19,875 nt of DNA from Deltaproteobacteria bacterium (GTDB lineage: Bacteria; Desulfobacterota; Binatia; Binatales; Binataceae). The translations under genes and the position numbers were made by a program. A model generated the notes under the pieces. It did no database searches and was not told the origin of the DNA. It saw only the letters and a list, made by a program, of their open reading frames with translations. Of this stretch, positions 1-8,962 are shown in pieces. Within the stretch, counting starts at the first letter, position 1. The number at the start of each line of letters is the position of its first letter. The stretch is from contig JAJXYM010000444.1 in NCBI GenBank assembly GCA_021780585.1, positions 1 to 19,875 of the forward strand, read 5' to 3'.

Positions 1-216
1 AAATCGTTTCCCAATGGCCTCAACTGCGAAGTACGCAAGGTCCATACCGCCGGCGACGACGTGGTGGTAATCGAGACCACCAACAGCGGCAAGGCCTGGA
101 ATGGCAAGGACTATCGCAACGAATACTGCTTCGTGTTCGAGATCGAAGGGGGCAGGATTCGGCGGATTCGCGAGTACGTCGATATGCTGACGGTGAAGGA
201 GACGCTGCTGTCGTAG
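1..216 (+). CDS. SnoaL-like / NTF2-fold protein, C-terminal part (partial)
   Basis: The reading frame is open from the first base and stops with TAG at 214-216, giving the last 71 residues of a protein whose start lies outside the window. The residues read as an alternating beta-sheet end of a cone-shaped NTF2/SnoaL fold: a strand with DDVVVIETTNSG, then the pair NEYCFVFEIEGGRIRRIREY, then VDMLTVKETLLS. The pattern 'F.ieggRI.ri.EY.D' is typical of ketosteroid-isomerase-like and SnoaL-like proteins, which include small enzymes and ligand-binding proteins, so the substrate cannot be named. It converges on the permease gene with only about 19 bases between the two stop codons. Confidence 0.75.
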   Translation, partial: KSFPNGLNCEVRKVHTAGDDVVVIETTNSGKAWNGKDYRNEYCFVFEIEGGRIRRIREYVDMLTVKETLLS

Positions 217-235
217 CGCCGGGCGGCGGGCACCG

Positions 236-1675
236 TCAGGAGGCGTGGCGGCGGGATTCGCCGGCGAGCGCGCCCCCCCGGCGGATCCGCCACCAGTAGA
301 TCGGCAGTCCGCTCAGCGCGATCAACAGGCCCGGCCAGGTATAGGCCGGCTTGACGATCAGCAGATCGCCCATCAGGGCGAGCGCGGCGGCGATATAGGC
401 GATCGGCGCGAGCGGGTAGCCCCAGGCGCGATAGGGCCGAGGCGCGTCCGGCGCCCGCCAGCGCATCACGAAAACGGCGGCGACGGTCAGGGCGTAGAAC
501 AGCAGTTGCGCGAAAATCACATAATCGAGCAATTCCGAATAGGTGCCCGAGAGCGTCAGGATCGCGGCCCATCCGCCCTGCATGATCAGCGCCCTGGCCG
601 GCACGGAGAAGGCGTTGAGCTCGCCGGCGGACGAAAAGAAAACGCCGTCGCGCGCCATCGCGTAGACCACCCGCGCTCCCGTCAGGATCAGGCCGTTGGC
701 GCAGCCGAAGGTCGAGACCATCACGAGGATCGCGGTCAGGATCGCGCCATTGCCGCCCCATACCGCCTGCATCATGGCCGAGGCGACGCGATCGTCGCGG
801 GCATGCGAGATACCGCGGGCGAAGACTCCGGCGGCTCCGGCGACGCCGTTGGCCGGCAGCACGCATAGATAGGCGATATTGACGAGCAGATAGAGGGCGA
901 CGACCACGGCGGCGCCAAGCGCGAGAGCGCGCGGCAGGGTGCGACGCGGGTCGCGGACTTCCGCGGCGGCGAACGTGATACCGGCCCAGGCATCGGCGGA
1001 AAACAGGCCGCCGACCATCGCGGCGCCGAACGAGGCCATCAGCGCCCACGACATCGATCGATCGCCGAAGATGCGATTGCCGTCAAAGTTGATTTTGAGG
1101 GCAAGCGGATTCGGACCGAGCCAGCATCCCGCGACAATGATCAGGATCAGCGCGGCGACTTTCGCGACGGTGAACGAATTCTGCACGCGGCGACCGAGAT
1201 CGAGCCCGCGCAGATTGATCGCGGTGAGGCAGGCGATCACCGCGATCGCGCCGAGCCGTTCACCGGACAGGCCGACGCCGCCAATCCCGAGCCATACGCG
1301 CGAGCCGAGCGCGGGCCAGAGCACGCCGCCGAAGCGCGCGAAGGCGACCGCGACAGCGGCGATCGTGCCAGTCTGAATCACCAGCAGCATCGTCCAGCCG
1401 TAGGCGAAGGCGGGCGCGCCGCCATAGGCCTCGCGGATAAAGACATATTGGCCGCCCGCATGCGGCATCATCGCGGCAAGTTCGCCGCAAGCGAGTGCGC
1501 CAGCGATCGTCATCAGTCCGCTCAGCAGCCATACCGCGAGCAAACCGAAGGGCGAGCCGAGCTGGCGCACGATATCGGCGGAGACGATAAAGATGCCCGA
1601 GCCGATCATCGAGCCGGCGACGATGGTCGCGGAATCAAAGAGACCGAGCCGCGGCTGGAATTGCGGAGACTCCAT
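236..1675 (-). CDS. APC-superfamily amino-acid permease
   Basis: This 479-residue integral membrane protein is nearly all hydrophobic segments, consistent with about 12 transmembrane helices and the usual length of amino acid-polyamine-organocation (APC) transporters. The TM1 signature GSMIGSGIF is at residues 21-29; in this family the unwound TM1 glycines hold the substrate's amino and carboxyl groups. TM2-TM3 carry GALACGELAAMMPHAGGQYVFIREAYG, the PxxGGxYxF-type family motif. It probably imports or exchanges amino acids or amines across the inner membrane, but the substrate cannot be read from sequence. The ATG at 1673-1675 starts just before the conserved region; no strong Shine-Dalgarno is visible. 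The next gene upstream on the same strand is the small lipoprotein at 1875-2075, separated by a hairpin, so the permease probably has its own promoter. Confidence 0.9.
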   Translation of the reverse strand: MESPQFQPRLGLFDSATIVAGSMIGSGIFIVSADIVRQLGSPFGLLAVWLLSGLMTIAGALACGELAAMMPHAGGQYVFIREAYGGAPAFAYGWTMLLVIQTGTIAAVAVAFARFGGVLWPALGSRVWLGIGGVGLSGERLGAIAVIACLTAINLRGLDLGRRVQNSFTVAKVAALILIIVAGCWLGPNPLALKINFDGNRIFGDRSMSWALMASFGAAMVGGLFSADAWAGITFAAAEVRDPRRTLPRALALGAAVVVALYLLVNIAYLCVLPANGVAGAAGVFARGISHARDDRVASAMMQAVWGGNGAILTAILVMVSTFGCANGLILTGARVVYAMARDGVFFSSAGELNAFSVPARALIMQGGWAAILTLSGTYSELLDYVIFAQLLFYALTVAAVFVMRWRAPDAPRPYRAWGYPLAPIAYIAAALALMGDLLIVKPAYTWPGLLIALSGLPIYWWRIRRGGALAGESRRHAS

Positions 1676-1810
1676 CGTTATCTGGCGAACGGGGCGAGGA
1701 GGCGGATTGGCGACCGTGCGCGGTTCAAACGATCACGGACCGGCGGCCGGCGCGTGGCGCCAGCAAGCCGCGCGGCGGCGCGCAACACCCGCGCGGAACG
1801 AAATCGGGGA

Positions 1811-1854
1811 GCGTGGTCCGCGCCCCGGCGTAAACCGGCGCACGCGGACCACGC
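1811..1854 (-). terminator. Hairpin, probable terminator of the small lipoprotein gene
   Basis: A perfect 12-bp inverted repeat (GCGTGGTCCGCG at 1811-1822, CGCGGACCACGC at 1843-1854) encloses a 20-base loop with a nested CCGG...CCGG pair. It lies about 20 bases past the stop of the lipoprotein read leftwards. On that strand it is followed by TCCCCGATTT, so the T-run is weak and delayed. It could be a weak intrinsic terminator or an mRNA-protecting hairpin. Confidence 0.5.
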
Positions 1855-1874
1855 CGTCGAAGCCGCGGCGGCGC

Positions 1875-2075
1875 TCAGGAACCGGCCGGCGAGGCCATTG
1901 GGCTGGCCATCGCGCCAGCGGGGCTGGCCGCCGGACTCGCCTCGGCGGAGGCGGCGGGACTGGCCGCCTCGGAGGCCGCCGGCGAAGACTCAGGAGCAGG
2001 AGTTTCTTCGGACTTGGTGCAGGCCGCGGTTGCGAACAACATCGAGAGCAGGGCAAGAAACAGGACTTTTCGCAT
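1875..2075 (-). CDS. Small Ala/Pro/Ser-rich lipoprotein
   Basis: The 66-residue product starts MRKVLFLALLSMLFATAAC: a positive n-region, a hydrophobic core and a lipobox with Cys19, so it should be lipidated and membrane-anchored. The mature 48 residues are low-complexity and disordered, starting TKSEETPAPESSP and continuing with ASPAA-type repeats and Met-containing variants (GAMASPMASPAGS). No catalytic domain is present. The ribosome-binding site is excellent: AAGGAGG sits about 5 bases before the ATG at 2073-2075. A sigma70-like promoter and an overlapping dyad lie upstream (2136-2172). I do not recognise a named family; similar Ala/Pro/Ser-rich lipoproteins are usually annotated as hypothetical. 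Gene reality is well supported by start signals and signal peptide; function is unknown. Confidence 0.75.
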   Translation of the reverse strand: MRKVLFLALLSMLFATAACTKSEETPAPESSPAASEAASPAASAEASPAASPAGAMASPMASPAGS

Positions 2076-2135
2076 GGCTTCCTCCTTCGCTCAACGTCCG
2101 CGTTGGCGAATCGCACGGATTCTCCAATCGCGCCA

Positions 2136-2164
2136 ACAATACTTTAGCCGGAACGCCAAGACAA
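2136..2164 (-). promoter_or_regulatory. Sigma70-like promoter of the small lipoprotein gene
   Basis: Read leftwards, a -35 TTGTCT (2159-2164) and a -10 TATTGT (2136-2141) are separated by exactly 17 bases. Each matches consensus at four of six positions. Predicted transcription starts near 2129, about 54 bases before the lipoprotein ATG. Confidence 0.45.
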
Positions 2165-2172
2165 GTTGGCGT
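2153..2172. promoter_or_regulatory. Dyad ACGCCAA-N6-TTGGCGT overlapping a -35 box (operator candidate)
   Basis: A perfect 7-bp inverted repeat (ACGCCAA 2153-2159, TTGGCGT 2166-2172) covers the -35 element of the leftward lipoprotein promoter. The same half-site recurs as CGCCAA at 2131-2136, by the -10, and TTGGCG at 2103-2108, in the leader. This makes four half-sites in 70 bases, as expected for a dimeric repressor or activator. The binding protein is unknown. Confidence 0.4.
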
Positions 2173-2220
2173 CGGGCCCGTCTTGTACTATTAGAAAGTC
2201 TGGGCGCGCGGGAGAATCTT

Positions 2221-2249
2221 TTGCACGACGCTAACTGGCGGTGTAGTAT
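2221..2249 (+). promoter_or_regulatory. Sigma70-like promoter with flanking direct repeats
   Basis: TTGCAC (2221-2226) and TAGTAT (2244-2249) are spaced by 17 bases and point to the small ORF and the Rid gene. An exact 8-bp direct repeat, GCTAACTG, occurs at 2230-2237 in the spacer and at 2251-2258 at the predicted start site. The repeats are 21 bases apart, two helical turns, which suits a protein binding one face of the DNA. Confidence 0.4.
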
Positions 2250-2292
2250 TGCTAACTGATTGACAAGCGTTCGGCGCGGGAGGATTGCGGAC

Positions 2293-2526
2293 GTGGGGAT
2301 GATGCGCGGATGGATGCGGGCGGGCCGGATCAGCGGACGCGGCCGGGTGGTCGAACACGAACTTGACATGCGCCGATCGGAGCCGGAGCGCGCGATCACG
2401 GCGGCGCGGATGCGCAAATTATTGCGCCGGCTGCTGCCCGGCGGCGGCGCGATCGCGGGCGCGCCGATGCGTTCGGTGGATCGCGAGCTGGAAGACCGCT
2501 GGCCGTCCGGAAATCGCCAGACCTGA
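2293..2526 (+). CDS. Hypothetical small basic protein
   Basis: A 77-residue frame begins with GTG at 2293, nine bases after GGGAGG (2278-2283) and about 37 bases after the predicted transcription start. The frame is also open upstream to a TTG at 2260. The product is Arg-rich and cytoplasmic-looking, with VVEHELDMRRSEPERAI, then AARMRKLLRRLLPGG, then SVDRELEDRWPSG, so one or two basic amphipathic helices are likely. Codons end mostly in G or C as in neighbouring real genes, and there is a 47-base gap to the Rid gene downstream, so the two may be co-transcribed. I recognise no family. It could also be a leader region of the Rid gene that is open by chance. Confidence 0.4.
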   Translation: MGMMRGWMRAGRISGRGRVVEHELDMRRSEPERAITAARMRKLLRRLLPGGGAIAGAPMRSVDRELEDRWPSGNRQT

Positions 2527-2573
2527 ATCCGGCTTCGATTCGCGCTTCGCCCGGGACAAGGAGCGGAGAGCGA

Positions 2574-3038
2574 ATGAGCGACGATATCGCGCGGATTGCG
2601 AGCGGCGCGCCGTGGGAGCCAATGTTTGGCTATTCGCGCGCGGTCAGGGCGGGCGCGTGGCTGGCGGTTTCGGGCACGACCGCATTCGACGAACGCGGGC
2701 TGATCGTCGGGCGCAATCAGATGTATGTGCAGGCGCGTCAGGCGATCGCGAATATCGCGACCGTGCTGGAGCGGGCCGGGATGACACTGGCGCACGTGGT
2801 GCGCACGCGGATGTTCGTCACCGATATGGAACGCCGCGCCGAAGTGGCGCGCGCGCATAGCGAGGCCTTCGGCGCGCATCCGCCGGCGGCGACAATCGTC
2901 GAGGTCCGCCGCCTGATCAATCCGGACATGCTGATCGAAATCGAGGCCGACGCCTATGCGGACGGGTCGGGGACGCGCGCCCGGCCGCGGGCGCGGCCCA
3001 GAGCGAAGGCCGCGGACGCGAGCAAAACGCCGGCTTGA
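2574..3038 (+). CDS. RidA/YjgF/UK114-family protein lacking the catalytic Arg
   Basis: The 154-residue product has the full Rid fold. Markers are an N-terminal strand with WLAVSGTTAFDERG, the helix QARQAIANIATVLERAGM, the strand VVRTRMFVTDM, and the C-terminal pair PAATIVEVRRL and LIEIEADA. Classical RidA hydrolyses reactive enamine/imine intermediates and needs an Arg in the PARSCVEV motif; here that position is Ala106. The distal Glu of the IEIEA strand is kept. Rid subfamilies without this Arg are known and generally lack imine-deaminase activity, so another ligand or reaction is likely. After the fold there is a basic, Pro/Arg-rich tail of about 25 residues. The start ATG follows AAGGAG (2558-2563) and GGAG (2565-2568). 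It converges with nuoN, leaving 17 bases between stops. Confidence 0.88.
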   Translation: MSDDIARIASGAPWEPMFGYSRAVRAGAWLAVSGTTAFDERGLIVGRNQMYVQARQAIANIATVLERAGMTLAHVVRTRMFVTDMERRAEVARAHSEAFGAHPPAATIVEVRRLINPDMLIEIEADAYADGSGTRARPRARPRAKAADASKTPA

Positions 3039-3055
3039 CGCGCCACGCGCGGACT

Positions 3056-4551
<1,496 letters not shown>

Positions 4552-4555
<4 letters not shown>

Positions 4556-6108
4556 TGGTCGCGGCCGGGATGCGCGCGCCGGTCAAGCGCGGCGAGGGTT
4601 CGGAGTTGCGGACGGTCGAGACGGACCTGCGCGGCCGCCACGCGGTTGAGCATGAGATTGACCGAAGGCTCCATCCGCTCGAGCAGCGGACGCGGATACA
4701 GTCCCATCAGAAGCATCAACGCGATCAGCGGAACGATCACGGCGATTTCGCGGCCGGTCATGTCCTTGAGCGTCGCGTTGATCGATTTGGTGATCGGCCC
4801 CCACATCACGCGCTCATACGCCCACATCATGTAGAGCGCGCCGAGCACCAGTCCCGTGATCGCGACCCAGGCGGCGCGCTCGGAATGGAGGAACGTGCCG
4901 AGCAGAATCAGGAATTCGCCAACGAAGCCGTTGAGGCCGGGCAAGCCGATCGACGACAGCATCACGACCATGAAGACCGCGGCGTAGATCGGCACGCTTT
5001 TCCAAAGGCCGCCGAATTCGGAAATTTCAAAGGTATGACGGCGGACGTAGATCATGCCGACCAGCAGGAAGAGCGCGCCCGTCGAAACGCCATGGTTGAG
5101 CATCTGGTAGATCGCGCCCTGCAGTCCCTGCGGGTCGAAAGCGAAGATGCCGAGCGTCACGAAGCCGAGATGGCTGACCGAGGAATAGGCGACCAGGCGC
5201 TTCAGATTGGGCTGCGCCATCGCGACCAGCGCGCCGTAAACGATGCCGATTACGGCCAGCGCGAGGAACAGCGGCGCGGCCTCGATCGCGACTTCGGGGA
5301 AAAGCGGAATGGCGAAGCGCACGAAGCCATAGGCGCCCATCTTGAGCATGATTCCGGCGAGCATCACGGAGCCGGCGGTGGGGGCTTCGGTATGCGCGTC
5401 GGGAAGCCAGGTGTGCACTGGCCACATCGGCACCTTGATCGCGAAAGCGAGCGCGAAGCCGGCGAACAGCCAGCGCGCGGCGGTCGGCGACAGCGGCACG
5501 TGATAGAGGTCGGGGAGATCGAAGCTCAGATGGCCGAGTTGGGCGCGCGCCGCACCGGCGAGATAAAGGATCGCGACCAGCATCAGCAGCGATCCGAGCA
5601 TCGTGAAGAGCACGAACTTGAAGGTCGCGTAGATTTTGCGGCCGTGGCCCCAGATGCCGATCAGGAGGTACATCGGCACCAGCATCACTTCCCAGAAGAC
5701 ATAGAAAAGGAAGAGATCGATTGCGAGCAGGGCGCCGAGCAGGCCGGTCTCGAGCAGCAGCATCATGAAGCAGAATTCGCGCGGCCGCATGGTGATATCG
5801 CCGCCGCCCGAATAGAGAATCGAAAGCGCGATCAGCAGCGTGGTCAGAACCACCAGAAACAGGCTGATACCGTCGATCCCGAGGTGATAGGAGATGCCAA
5901 ACTGGGGAATCCAGGCGTGATGCTCGACGAACTGGTAGCCCGCCTGACCCGGATCGAACGCGAAGAACAGACCGATACTCATCGCCAGCGGGATCAGCGA
6001 GTAGATAAACGCCGAACGCCAAACGGAATCGTCGTCGCCCTGCAAGAGGACGCCGAGCGCGCCCAGCGTCGGCACGAAAATCAGTCCGGTCAGCCAGAAA
6101 CCGCCCAT
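4552..6108 (-). CDS. nuoM: NADH:quinone oxidoreductase subunit M
   Basis: This 518-residue proton-translocating subunit shows Glu in YVFWEVMLVPMYLLIGIWG (TM5), Lys in FAIKVPMWPVHTWLPDAHTEAPT (TM7 and the broken helix), Lys in GIMLKMGAYGF (TM8) and Glu in GFVGEFLILLGTF (TM12, where NuoL and NuoN have Lys). These are the channel residues of the Mrp-type antiporter fold. The frame is open further upstream to 6366, but that extension is inside nuoL and is not membrane-like. I chose the ATG at 6106-6108 because MGGFWLTGLIFVPTLGAL begins TM1 and it overlaps the nuoL stop by one base (TGATG). The C-terminal 40 residues are polar and Arg-rich. Confidence 0.96.
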
Positions 6109-8057
6109 CAGCGCATCACCCGGTAAACGTAGTAAGCGACGATCCCGAGCGCGCCCAGCAGATAGACGAAGGCGTACTGCCGCACGTTGCCGGTTTCGGC
6201 CTTGCTCACGGCTTCGCCGCCCTCCTCGACCGTCAGGCCCGTGCCGTCCACCATCGCGTCGATCACCCCGCGATCGACGCCACGATTGAGCAACACGGAC
6301 GAGGTCCAGAAGAGCGGGCGCGAGATCAGGAGATCGTAAATTTCGTCGACGTAGTATTTCCGCCACAGCAGCTGACGGGACGCGGCGAGGCTTTCGGCGA
6401 TGCGATCGACCAGGCCGGGATTACGCAGATAAAGCGTCACCGCCGCGACCATTCCGAGCAGCGCCGCGGCGAGCGAGACGACGCCGAGCAGCGTTGCGAT
6501 TGCGCCGGACTCGACTGCGAGCGTCGGCGGCGTAATCATCCCGGCGATCGGATGATTGACGATGGGCGCGAGGAAGCGGCCGAAGGCGTCGCCCCACGCG
6601 ATTCCTTTCGGCAGGCCGACCCATCCGCCGACAACCGAAAGAAACGCCAGCGCGATCAGCGGCATCGTCATCACCGGCGGCGATTCATGCAGATGGTGCT
6701 CGCGGTCGGGTTCGACGCGCGACTCGCCGTGGAAGGTCAGGAAGATCAGGCGGAACATGTAGAAGCTGGTGAGCGCGGCCGTGATCACGCCGAGCAGCCA
6801 GAGCCAGGTATGGCCCGAGCCGAAGGCCGCGTCGAGAATCTGGTCTTTGGAAAAGAAGCCGGCGAAAGGCGGAATCGCGCTGATCGCGAGCGTCGCGATC
6901 AGCATCGTCGCATAAGTGATCGGCAGCTTGCGCTTGAGTCCGCCCATCTTGTTCATGTCCTGCTCGCCATGCAGCGCATGAATCACGGAACCCGAGCACA
7001 GGAACAGCAGGCCCTTGAAGAAGGCATGCGTCATCAGATGGAACACGCCGGCGGAAAACGCGCCGACGCCGACCCCGAGCATCATGTAGCCGATCTGGCT
7101 GATGGTCGAATAGGCGAGCACGCGCTTGATATCGGATTGGACGATCGCGACGGTCGCGGCGAAGAACGCGGTCACGACGCCGACCGTCGCGACGAGGTCC
7201 ATCGCCGCCGGCGCCATCAGGAAGAGAAAATTGAGCCGCGCGATCATGTAGACGCCGGCGGTGACCATGGTCGCGGCGTGGATCAGCGCGCTGACGGGCG
7301 TTGGGCCGACCATCGCGTCCGGCAGCCAGACGTAGAGGGGGATCTGCGCGGATTTACCGGTCGCGCCGAAGAACAGCAGCAGGGCCGCCAGCGTCGCGAC
7401 GGGCGCGAGCAGCGGCGCGTGACTCTGCATCGCGGCGAAATCGAGCGTCCAGACGTTATGGCTCGCCAGCGCGCCGACGATCGTCAGGATGCCGAGCAGG
7501 AAGCCGAGGTCGCCCACGCGGTTGACGATAAAGGCCTTGCGGCCGTTATAGGCGTATTGCGGATTATCGAACCAGAACGCGATCAGCAGATACGAGCAGA
7601 GGCCGACGCCCTCCCAGCCGATAAACATCTGGAGCAGGTTGTCGGCCAGCACCAGCACCAGCATCGAGAGCGCGAACAGGTTCAGATAGGTGAAGTAGCG
7701 CGCGTAATCGGCGTCCTCGGCCATGTAGCCGGCCGAATAGATATGGATCAGCGCGCCGACGCCCGTCACCACCAGCGTCATCACGGCGCTGAGCGCGTCG
7801 AAGCGCAGGCCGAGCTCGACGTGAAACGGTCCGGCCGCGATCCACGACCATAGCGGACAGGTCAGCGCCGCTCCCGCCGGCATTCCGAGCAGGGCGATAA
7901 AGGCCGAGACCGCGACCGCGAAGGCGAGCACGATCACGGCGGGACCCGCGAAATTAACCGCGCCGCGGCCGGCGCGCCGGCCGTAGAACAGATTGAACAG
8001 CACGCCGATCGCGGGGAACAACAGGATAAGCGCGAGAGCCGGGAAATTCTGCGTCAT
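6108..8057 (-). CDS. nuoL: NADH:quinone oxidoreductase subunit L
   Basis: The 649-residue distal antiporter-like subunit carries the fourth proton channel and the long lateral helix that runs along the membrane arm. Visible are Glu in MFIGWEGVGLCSYLLIAFWF, Lys in GKSAQIPLYVWLPDAMVGPTPVSALIHAATM, MNKMGGLKRKLP, and Lys-Asp in FFSKDQIL (TM12). The C-terminal part holds the amphipathic lateral-helix region (about residues 520-600) and a final membrane anchor ending YYVYRVMR. Length is slightly above the E. coli homologue (613 residues). The ATG at 8055-8057 starts 24 bases after nuoK. Confidence 0.97.
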   Translation of the reverse strand: MTQNFPALALILLFPAIGVLFNLFYGRRAGRGAVNFAGPAVIVLAFAVAVSAFIALLGMPAGAALTCPLWSWIAAGPFHVELGLRFDALSAVMTLVVTGVGALIHIYSAGYMAEDADYARYFTYLNLFALSMLVLVLADNLLQMFIGWEGVGLCSYLLIAFWFDNPQYAYNGRKAFIVNRVGDLGFLLGILTIVGALASHNVWTLDFAAMQSHAPLLAPVATLAALLLFFGATGKSAQIPLYVWLPDAMVGPTPVSALIHAATMVTAGVYMIARLNFLFLMAPAAMDLVATVGVVTAFFAATVAIVQSDIKRVLAYSTISQIGYMMLGVGVGAFSAGVFHLMTHAFFKGLLFLCSGSVIHALHGEQDMNKMGGLKRKLPITYATMLIATLAISAIPPFAGFFSKDQILDAAFGSGHTWLWLLGVITAALTSFYMFRLIFLTFHGESRVEPDREHHLHESPPVMTMPLIALAFLSVVGGWVGLPKGIAWGDAFGRFLAPIVNHPIAGMITPPTLAVESGAIATLLGVVSLAAALLGMVAAVTLYLRNPGLVDRIAESLAASRQLLWRKYYVDEIYDLLISRPLFWTSSVLLNRGVDRGVIDAMVDGTGLTVEEGGEAVSKAETGNVRQYAFVYLLGALGIVAYYVYRVMR

Positions 8058-8081
8058 GACAATCGAGCGGTTAGCGGAGGT

Positions 8082-8384
8082 TCACCAGCGCAAGAGGTTG
8101 AGTTCGTCGGCGTCGACGGTCTCGCGATTGCGGAACATCGCAATGATAATCGCAAGGCCGACCGCGGCTTCCGCCGCCGCGACCGTCATCACGAAAAACA
8201 CAATCACCTGCCCGTCCATCGAGCCGATGCGCCGGCCGAGCGCGACAAAAGCGAGATTGACCGCGTTGAGCATCAACTCGATCGCGAGAAACATCACAAT
8301 CACGTTGCGGCGGACCAGCACCCCGACCACGCCGATCGCGAACAGGATCGCGCTGAGCGCCATGTAGTAGCTGATGGGCGTCAT
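8082..8384 (-). CDS. nuoK: NADH:quinone oxidoreductase subunit K
   Basis: At 100 residues with three transmembrane helices, this is the standard NuoK/ND4L size. The two essential membrane glutamates are present: one in VMFLAIELMLNAVNLAF (TM2) and one in TVAAAEAAVGLAIIIAMFR (TM3). They form part of the central proton path next to NuoJ and NuoN. The ATG at 8382-8384 lies three bases after the nuoJ stop, so it is almost certainly co-translated with it. Confidence 0.97.
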   Translation of the reverse strand: MTPISYYMALSAILFAIGVVGVLVRRNVIVMFLAIELMLNAVNLAFVALGRRIGSMDGQVIVFFVMTVAAAEAAVGLAIIIAMFRNRETVDADELNLLRW

Positions 8385-8387
8385 GGG

Positions 8388-8960
8388 TCAGGCGACCTCC
8401 CGGCGGGGCGGAGTTTCCGCCGCCGCGGAGCGCGGGGCCGGCGGCGCGATCCGCGCGGTCTGGCCGACCAGCCGGCGCGCCAGCGCGATCGCGCCGACGA
8501 TCGCCGCCAGCAGCAGCAGCGAGGTGGTTTCGAAAGCGACCAGGTATTGCGAGAAAAGCACGCGCGCGAGCGTCGCGACCGAACCGAAATCGGGCGCGAT
8601 CGTGCGCACCTCGCGCAATTTGGGCGCATTGAAGAAAATCGTGAAGAGCTCCGCCGCCAGCGCCGCCGCGCCAATCGCGCCGAGCAGCTTGAGTCCGAGT
8701 CCGCCGCCGCGCACGCCGGCGTCCGCCTGCACGTTGAGCAGCCAGATCACGAACAGGAACAGCACCATGATCGCGCCGACGTACACGATAATTTGCAGGA
8801 AGCCCACCGTCACCGCGCCCAACCCCATGTAGAGCACGCCGAGATCGATCAGCACCAGCGCGAAGCCGAGCACGCAATGGATCAGATTGCGCTGCAGGAT
8901 GGTTCCGAACGCGGCGATAATCGCAAGCGCGGCGAGGAACGCGAACAGCGGCTGCGGCAT
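8388..8960 (-). CDS. nuoJ: NADH:quinone oxidoreductase subunit J
   Basis: This 190-residue membrane subunit has the conserved TM3 sequence QIIVYVGAIMVLFLFVIWLLNV, where the Tyr-Val-Gly stretch forms the pi-bulge linked to conformational coupling in complex I. Five hydrophobic segments are visible, followed by a polar Pro/Ala/Arg-rich tail of about 30 residues (from roughly residue 160). The ATG at 8958-8960 sits two bases after the nuoH stop. In the common operon order nuoI lies between H and J; here there is no room for it. Confidence 0.95.
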   Translation of the reverse strand: MPQPLFAFLAALAIIAAFGTILQRNLIHCVLGFALVLIDLGVLYMGLGAVTVGFLQIIVYVGAIMVLFLFVIWLLNVQADAGVRGGGLGLKLLGAIGAAALAAELFTIFFNAPKLREVRTIAPDFGSVATLARVLFSQYLVAFETTSLLLLAAIVGAIALARRLVGQTARIAPPAPRSAAAETPPRREVA

Positions 8961-8962
8961 CC

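Noticed and set aside
111..1049. Long minus-strand and plus-strand frames overlapping the permease
   Set aside because: Their products are Arg-rich with no family motifs; the membrane-protein frame at 236-1675 explains the DNA.
6109..6366. Upstream extension of the nuoM frame
   Set aside because: It lies inside nuoL, is Arg-rich, and the proper TM1 begins at the ATG overlapping the nuoL stop.
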